This document shows, in pieces, positions 24,413 through 30,989 of a DNA stretch of 36,866 bases. The notes beneath the pieces are model-generated. The model had not been told where the DNA came from and made no database searches. It saw only the letters and a program-made list of their open reading frames with translations. A program made the translations under genes and the position numbers. The DNA is from Flavobacteriaceae bacterium. GTDB lineage: Bacteria > Bacteroidota > Bacteroidia > Flavobacteriales > Flavobacteriaceae. Each line of letters starts with the position of its first letter. Positions within the stretch are counted from its first letter, which is position 1. The stretch covers positions 1-36,866 of the forward strand of contig JABDMU010000067.1 of assembly GCA_013001285.1 (NCBI GenBank), written 5' to 3'.

Positions 24413-24444
24413 CAAATATATTTCTTTTTGCCATTACTGACAAA
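24413..24444 (-). promoter_or_regulatory. Promoter of tRNA-Arg
   Basis: On the minus strand, TTTG (24444-24441) and TATATTTG (24420-24413) are separated by 20 nt, giving a start about 8 nt before the mature tRNA. Confidence 0.75.
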
Positions 24445-24494
24445 GATAATCGAAAATTTAATTTTAGTGTTGGGTCAACAGAAAATGTGACAGA

Positions 24495-24656
24495 TTAATC
24501 TAAGGCATTTTTTGTCACAAACCAACGCCAACCAATGAGCGCCATTTGAAATTTACTGGCTTTAGCAAGATCTAATTGTCGTTTTGAATAACTGGGAAGT
24601 ATAGCCTTATTTAATTTGGCTAAAGTTTTAAAGAGTGCCTTTTTCATATCGTTCAT
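24495..24656 (-). CDS. Small conserved flavobacterial protein, 53 residues (sometimes labelled SsrA-binding protein)
   Basis: The minus strand encodes MNDMKKALFKTLAKLNKAIL, then PSYSKRQLDLAKASKFQMAL and IGWRWFVTKNALD. From memory this matches a short family widespread in Flavobacteriaceae with the same K-x-L-A-K-x-N-K-x-I-L-P-S core and I-G-W-R-x-x-V-T-K-N-A-L-D end. It is often named SsrA-binding protein, though real SmpB is about 150 residues and unrelated. Its role is unknown. The start could also be the Met at 24647. A TATTTTTG box lies 13 nt upstream. Confidence 0.8.
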   Translation of the reverse strand: MNDMKKALFKTLAKLNKAILPSYSKRQLDLAKASKFQMALIGWRWFVTKNALD

Positions 24657-24668
24657 TTACATACGTAT

Positions 24669-24676
24669 CAAAAATA
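24669..24676 (-). promoter_or_regulatory. -7 box of the 53-residue gene
   Basis: The minus strand reads TATTTTTG, 13 nt before the start codon at 24656. The usual -33 region is occupied by a perfect 18-bp palindrome. Confidence 0.45.
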
Positions 24677-24682
24677 GTAAAA

Positions 24683-24700
24683 CTCAATCATATGATTGAG
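24683..24700. promoter_or_regulatory. Perfect 18-bp palindrome: terminator or operator
   Basis: CTCAATCATATGATTGAG is fully self-complementary with no loop bases. On the minus strand it is followed by TTTTACTATTTTT, so it could terminate the 23-codon gene upstream. It also lies immediately upstream of the -7 box of the 53-residue gene, where a repressor or activator would bind. Confidence 0.5.
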
Positions 24701-24707
24701 CTTTACA

Positions 24708-24725
24708 GGTTGGTTGGTTGGTTGG
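24708..24725 (+). repeat. Tetranucleotide repeat (GGTT)4GG
   Basis: The plus strand reads GGTTGGTTGGTTGGTTGG, five G-pairs separated by TT, a pattern able to form a two-layer G-quadruplex. It lies between the 23-codon ORF and the palindrome, in sequence that is otherwise AT-rich. Confidence 0.8.
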
Positions 24726-24739
24726 ATAGGGTTTTAAGA

Positions 24740-24811
24740 TCATCCTAAGGAACTTAAAAGTTCTATAATTATTAGAGCTAATGCGATCATTATTTTTGCG
24801 AGTGTAATCAT
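24740..24811 (-). CDS. Candidate micro-gene for a 23-residue hydrophobic peptide
   Basis: The frame encodes MITLAKIMIALALIIIELL followed by SSLG: one membrane helix with a single Lys and a single Glu, the layout of single-span micropeptides and type I toxins. Supporting evidence is a full promoter (TTTG, 21 nt, TATATTTG) about 50 nt upstream and a palindrome/T-run downstream. I know no homologue, and a frame of this length can arise by chance, so the peptide is a prediction. Confidence 0.4.
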   Translation of the reverse strand: MITLAKIMIALALIIIELLSSLG

Positions 24812-24863
24812 GATAATTTGTTTTTAAGTGGTTGAAAAATAGACGTTTTGTGTAATTGATAGC

Positions 24864-24896
24864 CAAATATATATTTTTCGAATATTGCTAACCAAA
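24864..24896 (-). promoter_or_regulatory. Promoter upstream of the 23-codon ORF
   Basis: On the minus strand, TTTG (24896-24893) and TATATTTG (24871-24864) are separated by 21 nt. Transcription would begin near 24860 and read toward the 23-codon ORF. Confidence 0.6.
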
Positions 24897-25249
24897 TGAA
24901 ATACAAAAAAAGGATGAAAGTGACTTTAATATATATAGTAAAAAGATGAAATAAATAACAATCTATCGTTACTTGCCTACAATTAACTTAATAAATGTAA
25001 TTATTATGTTTATTTAAAGTAATAAATTATAAGAGTTATAGGTCTTTTTTTTGTCTTATTTTGTATTTCTAGGGATAAAATGATCGAAAAACTTAAAAAA
25101 TAGCCATTTTCATCTTTTTTATATGAAAAAACAATTAATCGGTGCTGTTTCTTTCTTTAAAGAAAAAGCATCCTATTTGATGTGCTAAACGTTAATCAAT
25201 TTGATTTTAATTGTTTAAAACTTTATCCTTTAATGGTAGAGAAGATAAC
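24897..25249. other. Intergenic AT-rich stretch without a supported gene
   Basis: I find no RNA gene or convincing coding frame here. It holds a short palindrome (TTTCTTTAAAGAAA at about 25149-25163) and a 21-codon frame at 25123-25188 with no supporting signals. It probably carries upstream control sequence of the secreted nuclease gene. Confidence 0.5.
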
Positions 25250-25257
25250 TACATTTG
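25250..25257 (+). promoter_or_regulatory. -7 box of the secreted nuclease gene
   Basis: TACATTTG matches TAnnTTTG and lies 15 nt before the start codon at 25273. No clear -33 TTG is visible. Confidence 0.5.
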
Positions 25258-25272
25258 TAAAAATAATGCCTT

Positions 25273-27219
25273 ATGAGAAACCTAAGTTCTGTATTCTTAA
25301 TGATCGCAATAACTCAAGTTGGTTTTGGGCAGCTTGTGATCAATGAATTAGATTGTGATACCCCTGGTGTAGATAATAAAGAATTTATTGAGATAAAATC
25401 GAATAGTCCAGATTTTCCGCTAGATGGCTATGTCATTGTATTTTTTAATGGCTCAACAAATGGTGATGATCGAAGCTATATGACCATTGATCTTGATGGG
25501 TATACAACAGATGTCAACGGACTTCTTTTAATTGCTAGTTCGTCAGTTACACCATTTCCACAACTATTAATTCCTGAAAATGTCATTCAAAATGGTGCTG
25601 ATGCTATCGGTATTTATTTAGGAAGTGATTTTGATTTTCCGGAGGGAACCTTAGCTACGACAACAAACTTAATAGATGCCTTAGCTTATGATACAAGTGA
25701 TGCTGACGACGTTGTTTTAATGGGCTTACTTGGTCTCACAGAGCAAATAAATGAAGGATCGGGTAATAATACGAATTCTATTCAGCGAAATAATGATGGA
25801 ACTTACTTTACTGGAACGCCAACGCCGCGACAACTTAATGATGGTAGCGGTGTTTTGTACAATGCCATTAGTATGAGCACAGAGACAAATATTTATGATG
25901 AAGGTCAGAGTTTTAATATAACATTTACAGCAGAACAGAACGTCACTTCAGATCTCATGTTTGATATTAGTTTAAATAATGGAACATTTAATACTTCCGA
26001 TTTTACTGGGAATACAAGCTTAACCATTCCGAATGGTCAAAATTCTGTAATGACAACCATTAGCACAGTTGATGATGCACTTGATGAAGGCGATGAGGAG
26101 TTGATTATTAGATTTACAAACCTTCAAACACCTTATATTCCATTTAATAGCGACCTGTTAGTGAGAATTGTTGATAATGATTTTACAGTTGCTACCTGGG
26201 GAACACCTATTTCACCAACTTTCGGAGTTGTATCAAGTACCCAACCAGATGGATATTATGATAGTCTTGATGGCTTATCTGGAGCGGCTCTAGAACAAGA
26301 AATTCAGGATATTATTGCAGATCCAGTAACTGTAAGAGCTCAAACCTATGCCGATGTCATCGACATTTTGAAGGAGGCTGATGAAAATCCGGCCCATAGT
26401 AATCAGGTATGGCTTGTTTATACAGAGCAAGGACGACCAAAATTAGACCTTCAAACCGGTTCAAATAACAATGGGAAGTGGAATAGAGAGCATACATTTC
26501 CGAGATCAAGAGGAGGATTTTTTGATATTGAAGAGGACGAAATCGCCGATGGCATAAATGTGTGGTGGACCACTGAAGCAGATTCACTAAGGCATGGAAA
26601 TTCCGATGCCCATGCACTTCGTGCTGCAGATGGTCCAGAGAATAGCTTGCGAGGCAATCAGCACTATGGTCAATACACTGGCCCTGCAGGGAATCAAGGG
26701 AGTTTTAAGGGTGATGTTGCTCGTAGCGTTCTTTATATGCAAATAAGATATAACGGATTAAGTATTGAAAATGGTTTTCCGGAAGTTCAAGGACAACTGG
26801 GAGATCTTGTAACCCTCTTAGACTGGCATAGAAATGATCCACCTGATGATTTTGAGATGAATAGAAACAACATCATTTACAATTGGCAAATGAACAGAAA
26901 CCCGTTTATTGATCAACCTGATATGGTGGAATATATCTGGGGAATTCATATTGGTGAAGTTTGGAATCAACCATTAAACGTAGAAGAAAGTGTGGCTCAG
27001 CCAGTAAGAATATATCCGATCCCTGCTCGTGATCATATACAAATACGCGGATTAAAAGAGCCCTCTGAGATCATTGTGATCTCCTCAGATGGAAGGACTT
27101 TATTTTCAAAAGAAATGATTACCGATGGGCGTTTGGATTTGAGCCTTAGTGCTGGCCTGTATTTTTTACATATTAAAAATACTAACCAATCTTCAACACA
27201 TAAATTTATTATAAAATAA
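25273..27219 (+). CDS. Secreted endonuclease I family protein with lamin-tail, Calx-beta-like and T9SS sorting domains
   Basis: This 648-residue secreted nuclease has a signal peptide (about 1-19, ending GFGQ). A lamin-tail-like domain starts at LVINELDCDTPGVDNKEFIEI (about 20-155). A Calx-beta/cadherin-like domain spans about 195-300 (DALDEGDEELIIRFTN). The endonuclease I catalytic domain (about 340-565) contains NREHTFPRS, SDAHALRAADG, GDVARSVLYMQIRY and the NRNPFIDQPDMVEYIW end. The C-terminal 75 residues (RIYPIPARDHIQIRG to the terminal FIIK) are a type A T9SS sorting domain. Such enzymes are exported or surface-bound and degrade extracellular DNA or RNA, for nutrient scavenging or biofilm DNA. 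A terminator overlapping the end serves the converging operon. Confidence 0.92.
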   Translation: MRNLSSVFLMIAITQVGFGQLVINELDCDTPGVDNKEFIEIKSNSPDFPLDGYVIVFFNGSTNGDDRSYMTIDLDGYTTDVNGLLLIASSSVTPFPQLLIPENVIQNGADAIGIYLGSDFDFPEGTLATTTNLIDALAYDTSDADDVVLMGLLGLTEQINEGSGNNTNSIQRNNDGTYFTGTPTPRQLNDGSGVLYNAISMSTETNIYDEGQSFNITFTAEQNVTSDLMFDISLNNGTFNTSDFTGNTSLTIPNGQNSVMTTISTVDDALDEGDEELIIRFTNLQTPYIPFNSDLLVRIVDNDFTVATWGTPISPTFGVVSSTQPDGYYDSLDGLSGAALEQEIQDIIADPVTVRAQTYADVIDILKEADENPAHSNQVWLVYTEQGRPKLDLQTGSNNNGKWNREHTFPRSRGGFFDIEEDEIADGINVWWTTEADSLRHGNSDAHALRAADGPENSLRGNQHYGQYTGPAGNQGSFKGDVARSVLYMQIRYNGLSIENGFPEVQGQLGDLVTLLDWHRNDPPDDFEMNRNNIIYNWQMNRNPFIDQPDMVEYIWGIHIGEVWNQPLNVEESVAQPVRIYPIPARDHIQIRGLKEPSEIIVISSDGRTLFSKEMITDGRLDLSLSAGLYFLHIKNTNQSSTHKFIIK

Positions 27220-27250
27220 AAAGGTCCGAATAACATATATTCAGACCTTC
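27214..27250 (-). terminator. Terminator of the serine hydrolase-blaI-blaR1 operon
   Basis: On the minus strand the stem GAATA/TATTC extended by AAGGTC/GACCTT (one mismatch, 5-nt loop) is followed by TTTTTATTTTAT. It lies 22 nt past the blaR1 stop and overlaps the end of the converging nuclease gene. Confidence 0.75.
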
Positions 27251-27271
27251 ACAATTCTAAATGAACTTCTT

Positions 27272-29062
27272 CTAATTATCCTTGGTTGTGATTTCTACAA
27301 CGCCATTTTTGCCCTTATCTCCATATTTCTCAGATGCACTTTTTCCTTTAAACACATTTATAGTTTTAATGTTGTCCCGGTCTAAGGCTTCATATTGATC
27401 ATTTGTTACCTCTTTGCCGTCAATTATGATCAGGGGTTGAGCATCTCCATCATAAGAGAAAAATAATTTGTTTTTCCCTTTGATCTCGAAAATGTTGTCT
27501 TCGTCCTCATCACTTGAGATCCAGATATTATCGCCTCCTGTTTTTATTACTTCTTTAATCTTTTTTCCGTCCTTATCTTTTTTAATAATAATAGATTTGC
27601 CTTCATCATCACCTTTTATCTCGATGATCTCATGATCGTCATCGTCATCATCTGATATAAAAATAGCGCTACCTTCTCCTTTGGTAATGATTTTTTCTTT
27701 ATTATTTTTTTTGATAATGATTTTCTCTCCATCCTCACTAACTTCATGAATTTCCACCTCATGTTCGTCATCATGATCACCTGAACTATGTACGAATACA
27801 TTTCCAGATCCTGAAATTTTATGAACTTTTTGGTTCTCGTCCTTCGTCTCATAAACATAATCGCGATGTCCTGTATCCATTCCAGTTCCAATTGAAATTG
27901 ACTTACCATCGGTTATTCGAATGGTAATTGACTTGATACCATTGTCATCTTGTGATTCAGAAAAGGTTGCATTGCTGTTTTTAGTTTTTGCCACGATGTC
28001 GATAGACGTAATTTCATTTTTCACATTGCGTTTAACATTTTTAAATTTTAAGGTCACGCCTTTATCCGCCATTTTTTTACTCAAGTCTTTAAGATCCTTG
28101 TCACTGTTATCTTTTGTAACGACAACAACTATCACATCTTTATCAGGCATTGAAAATAAGCCCGAATTCGTCATTGGTGTTGGCGAATCATAGGTAATGA
28201 TCTCTTTAGTATTAAAACTCATAAGAAATAAGGCTAACAATGGTAAAACGATTAATGCTTTCCATTGCTTTGTTTTTTTTGATCTGTTTTTGTGTAACAT
28301 AACTATTCGTTTTTTGATTAATGAATTATAAAAATTGTTTGCCAATACTATTTTATAGTTCGACATTGTTGATTTTAAAATTAAATGCTGATAATCTTTT
28401 TCTGAAGGCGCTAATCGCTGAGCAGACTCATCGGCTATAAATTCAAGATTTTGTTCCATTTGATTTTTATAAAACCACATAAACGGATTAAACCATTGGA
28501 AAATAAATACAAGTTGCGCGATAAGAAGGTCTAAAGAATGCCATTGATTAGCATGAACCTTTTCATGTTTTATAATTTGATCTAACTCTGTTTTATTGAA
28601 TTGATTCGGATTAAAAACGATATAATTGAAAAATGAAAATGGAGAAACGGTTTCGTCAGTAGTTACCATTACATAAACTCCTTCGGATTTTCTTTTCCCA
28701 CTAACAATTATACGTATCAAAGAGGCCAGTTGAATTAAAAATTGTACTCCAAAATATATTATACCAATCGTATAAAGCGAAAAAAGTAAATTCGTGAATG
28801 AATAATCAGCGAGAATTTCAGGTTGATTTATGATAGATGCTTCAATAGGGTTGAATGCGCTAGAAGAGGTTCCTGAAGTCACCATTGGCTCAGGCAAAGT
28901 GATATATTTTGGAATGACTATCGATGGAATAACTAAAGATAGTAGTAATCCGAAATTAAAGAACCAACGATTACTTTGAAAGAAAGTTTCGTTCTTTAAA
29001 AAGAGATTATAACTGAAATAGAACAGTAATATAACGGCTGAGGATTTGATTAAATAGTCCAT
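27272..29062 (-). CDS. BlaR1/MecR1-type M56 metallopeptidase with acidic repeats and TonB-receptor plug-like tail
   Basis: This 596-residue membrane protein has helices at about 5-22, 35-52, 92-118 and 262-282. The zinc metallopeptidase motif HEKVH (166-170) has the downstream Glu in NLEFIADE, both in the cytoplasmic loop as in BlaR1/MecR1. In place of a penicillin-binding sensor domain, the periplasmic part (about 290-596) has repetitive acidic strands (DDDDDDHEIIEIKGDDEGKS type) and ends in a plug-like module, PLIIIDGKEV to NGVVEITTK. The enzyme should cleave BlaI on receiving a signal. The unusual sensor suggests the ligand is not a beta-lactam. It starts 2 nt after the blaI stop. Confidence 0.9.
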   Translation of the reverse strand: MDYLIKSSAVILLFYFSYNLFLKNETFFQSNRWFFNFGLLLSLVIPSIVIPKYITLPEPMVTSGTSSSAFNPIEASIINQPEILADYSFTNLLFSLYTIGIIYFGVQFLIQLASLIRIIVSGKRKSEGVYVMVTTDETVSPFSFFNYIVFNPNQFNKTELDQIIKHEKVHANQWHSLDLLIAQLVFIFQWFNPFMWFYKNQMEQNLEFIADESAQRLAPSEKDYQHLILKSTMSNYKIVLANNFYNSLIKKRIVMLHKNRSKKTKQWKALIVLPLLALFLMSFNTKEIITYDSPTPMTNSGLFSMPDKDVIVVVVTKDNSDKDLKDLSKKMADKGVTLKFKNVKRNVKNEITSIDIVAKTKNSNATFSESQDDNGIKSITIRITDGKSISIGTGMDTGHRDYVYETKDENQKVHKISGSGNVFVHSSGDHDDEHEVEIHEVSEDGEKIIIKKNNKEKIITKGEGSAIFISDDDDDDHEIIEIKGDDEGKSIIIKKDKDGKKIKEVIKTGGDNIWISSDEDEDNIFEIKGKNKLFFSYDGDAQPLIIIDGKEVTNDQYEALDRDNIKTINVFKGKSASEKYGDKGKNGVVEITTKDN

Positions 29063-29064
29063 AA

Positions 29065-29424
29065 TTAGTTTTTCTTTTCAATTAATGCAATGATTTCTTT
29101 GAGATCTTCAACGCTGATCTTTTCCTCCTTTGCAAAAAAGGAAACGACATTTTTGTAGGAGCTGTTGAAATAATTATCGATAACGCGATTAAAGTATCGC
29201 TTGCGATAGTCTTCTTTGCTTATAATAGGGTAGTATTGATGTGTTTTACCGTATGCTTTATAGCCAACATAACCTTTATCTTCCAAATTTCTAATTATCG
29301 TAGATAAGGTGTTATAATGGGGTTTGTCTTCCGAAACTTCTGCGAGAACCTCTTTTACGAAGGCTTTTTCAAGTCGCCAAATGATCTGCATAATCTCTTC
29401 TTCCTTGTTTGTCAATTTTTGCAT
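29065..29424 (-). CDS. BlaI/MecI-family transcriptional repressor
   Basis: This 119-residue winged-helix repressor has the DNA-binding part at about 1-75 (LTNKEEEIMQIIWRLEKAFVKEVLAEV, YNTLSTIIRNLEDKGYVGYKAYGKTHQYYPI) and a C-terminal dimerisation helix region (YFNSSYKNVVSFFAKEEKISVEDLKEIIALIEK). The family binds AT-rich dyads as dimers and is inactivated when its BlaR partner cleaves it in the C-terminal helix. Two such dyads lie in the promoter of this operon. The gene sits between the serine hydrolase (6 nt) and blaR1 (2 nt). Confidence 0.94.
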   Translation of the reverse strand: MQKLTNKEEEIMQIIWRLEKAFVKEVLAEVSEDKPHYNTLSTIIRNLEDKGYVGYKAYGKTHQYYPIISKEDYRKRYFNRVIDNYFNSSYKNVVSFFAKEEKISVEDLKEIIALIEKKN

Positions 29425-29430
29425 AGTTAT

Positions 29431-30852
29431 TTATCTTAGGGTTTTTAATGCTTCTTTTGCTGATTCTAAATCAGGTCTTATTTCTAGTGCTTTTTCATAG
29501 GCACGAATAGCTGCTTCGAGGTCTCCTTTTTCTTTTAAAGCCTCGCCGTAACTATCCCAACAATTGGCCACATCTGGGAACATCTCAGTATTGAGTTTGA
29601 ATATTTGAATGGCTTTATCACTATTATTAGCGCCGTACAGATAAGCATATCCTAGCATGTTTAAAATAAAATCTTTTGGGTCAGTTGGATGAAAATTTAC
29701 AGTGAGTTCTTCAAAATTTGCTTTCACATATTCGGCTCCATGAGATTCGAAAGCTATCCTCACATTTTGTACGGCAGGTAATTGTGGTTTATCAACCGTC
29801 TTGTCTTTGTAAAGGGATAAGATGTCGAATCCTATTTTTTCTGCAACTGGTTCATCCATATTCGCAAAAACTATTATTGATAAGTCGTCACTTGGAACAT
29901 AGAGCATGACCGAATTAAAGCCGTCAAATCCTCCAGCTGCACCAGTTGCCTGACCCTCTGGAATTGTCTTCAATTCTTGAAATAAGGGATCTTTTTCTTT
30001 GATGTCTTCAGACAGTAATAGGGTATCATTATAATATGAATGGTAAAATTTAAATATGTCTAAAGTGGTAGAAAGGAAACCACCGTCAGGATTTGGAAGG
30101 TCTTGCCTTGTGTCATTTACTTCTAACTCACCTAATGGCGTATAAAGATATCCTTTGGCAATTCTGTCATCAAGGCCATCAAAATTTTGGAGGTAGGTAT
30201 CTTCTAGCTTTAATGGTTTAACAATTCTTTCATGAACATTATCGAAATAGGATTTTTCACTCACCTTTTCAATTACGGCACCAAGAATGACATATCCTAA
30301 ATTGGAATATTCATCTCCACTTCCAGGCTCAAATAGTAATCTATAATTTTTTGCTCTTTCAACTATGGCGTCCAAGGTTTTTTCGCTTTTTGGTAAATCG
30401 AAGTATTCACCTGTATGGTAATCACCAAATCCTGAAGTATGATTTAAAAGTTGTCTGATTGTAATTTTTGAAACTTGAGGGTCGTTAAATCCAGGAATAT
30501 GATCGATCAATTTATCATCAAAATTTAATTTCCCTTCGTTTTCTAATTGTTTCACAACAATTGATGTAAAGGTTTTGTTCATAGATCCGATATCAAAAAG
30601 AGTATTTAGATTATTTGGCGTTTTGGTAGAGCGATCTGCCAACCCAAAGGCTTTGTGGTAAACTGGAGCGCCTTTTTCGGCAACCATGACGACTCCTGAA
30701 AAAATATCAAGAGCAATGTAATGTTGAATTTGAGCTTCGATCTTATCGGTAAGCGCATACGATGATTGGTCCACCTGATTAGCTCCGGTTGTCTTAGATT
30801 CTTGTTTGCATGAAACAATAAGTAATGCCGAAAGTAAAATTAAGGTTCTCAT
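29431..30852 (-). CDS. Serine hydrolase lipoprotein (beta-lactamase/PBP family) with C-terminal TPR repeats
   Basis: This 473-residue lipoprotein (lipobox IVSC, Cys15) has a class C beta-lactamase-like serine hydrolase domain at about 35-375. The nucleophile lies in SMNK (Ser90, Lys93) and the second motif is YSN (182-184). The third motif region is GAAGGFDGF in place of a clear KTG. The C-terminus (about 385-473) holds TPR-like repeats (AIRAYEKALEIRPDLESAKEAL). Relatives are D-aminopeptidases, esterases or penicillin-binding enzymes. Its control by BlaI/BlaR1 suggests an inducible role in peptidoglycan or peptide turnover, or beta-lactam hydrolysis. The order hydrolase-blaI-blaR1 makes one operon. 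Confidence 0.9.
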   Translation of the reverse strand: MRTLILLSALLIVSCKQESKTTGANQVDQSSYALTDKIEAQIQHYIALDIFSGVVMVAEKGAPVYHKAFGLADRSTKTPNNLNTLFDIGSMNKTFTSIVVKQLENEGKLNFDDKLIDHIPGFNDPQVSKITIRQLLNHTSGFGDYHTGEYFDLPKSEKTLDAIVERAKNYRLLFEPGSGDEYSNLGYVILGAVIEKVSEKSYFDNVHERIVKPLKLEDTYLQNFDGLDDRIAKGYLYTPLGELEVNDTRQDLPNPDGGFLSTTLDIFKFYHSYYNDTLLLSEDIKEKDPLFQELKTIPEGQATGAAGGFDGFNSVMLYVPSDDLSIIVFANMDEPVAEKIGFDILSLYKDKTVDKPQLPAVQNVRIAFESHGAEYVKANFEELTVNFHPTDPKDFILNMLGYAYLYGANNSDKAIQIFKLNTEMFPDVANCWDSYGEALKEKGDLEAAIRAYEKALEIRPDLESAKEALKTLR

Positions 30853-30876
30853 AGGATACTAGATTGATTGATAGTT

Positions 30877-30907
30877 CAAACATATAACTAAATTTATAGT
30901 TATACAA
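30877..30907 (-). promoter_or_regulatory. Promoter of the serine hydrolase-blaI-blaR1 operon
   Basis: On the minus strand, TTG (30907-30905) and TATGTTTG (30884-30877) are separated by 20 nt, giving a start near 30873 and a leader of about 20 nt before the start codon at 30852. Confidence 0.75.
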
Positions 30908-30923
30908 CTAGAGATATAGTTAT
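30883..30923. promoter_or_regulatory. Two tandem BlaI-type operators
   Basis: Operator 1 (30883-30904) has arms TATAACTA and TAGTTATA around a 6-nt spacer. Operator 2 (30904-30923) has AACTA (30906-30910) and TAGTT (30917-30921) around a 6-nt spacer. The centres are 20 bp apart, about two helical turns. Operator 1 fills the -33/-7 spacer and operator 2 covers the -33 TTG, so a bound repressor would block the promoter. Assignment to BlaI is by position and dyad type. Confidence 0.7.
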
Positions 30924-30945
30924 TTAACGAAACTTTTAGTTTTTA

Positions 30946-30974
30946 TTGTGAATTATTAAGAAATACTATCTTCG
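30946..30974 (+). promoter_or_regulatory. Likely promoter of the Ca2+/Na+ antiporter gene
   Basis: TTG (30946-30948) and TATCTTCG (30967-30974, one mismatch to TAnnTTTG) are separated by 18 nt, 15 nt before the start codon. It lies outside the BlaI-type dyads. Confidence 0.4.
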
Positions 30975-30989
30975 TAGAAATTTATTTAT

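Noticed and set aside
24684-24866. 60-residue minus-strand frame across the micropeptide region
   Set aside because: It runs through the GGTT repeat and palindrome, and the likely transcript starts downstream of its ATG region, leaving no leader.
25123-25188. 21-codon plus-strand frame starting MKKQLIGAVSFF
   Set aside because: No promoter, terminator or recognisable homology; short frames like this occur by chance in AT-rich DNA.
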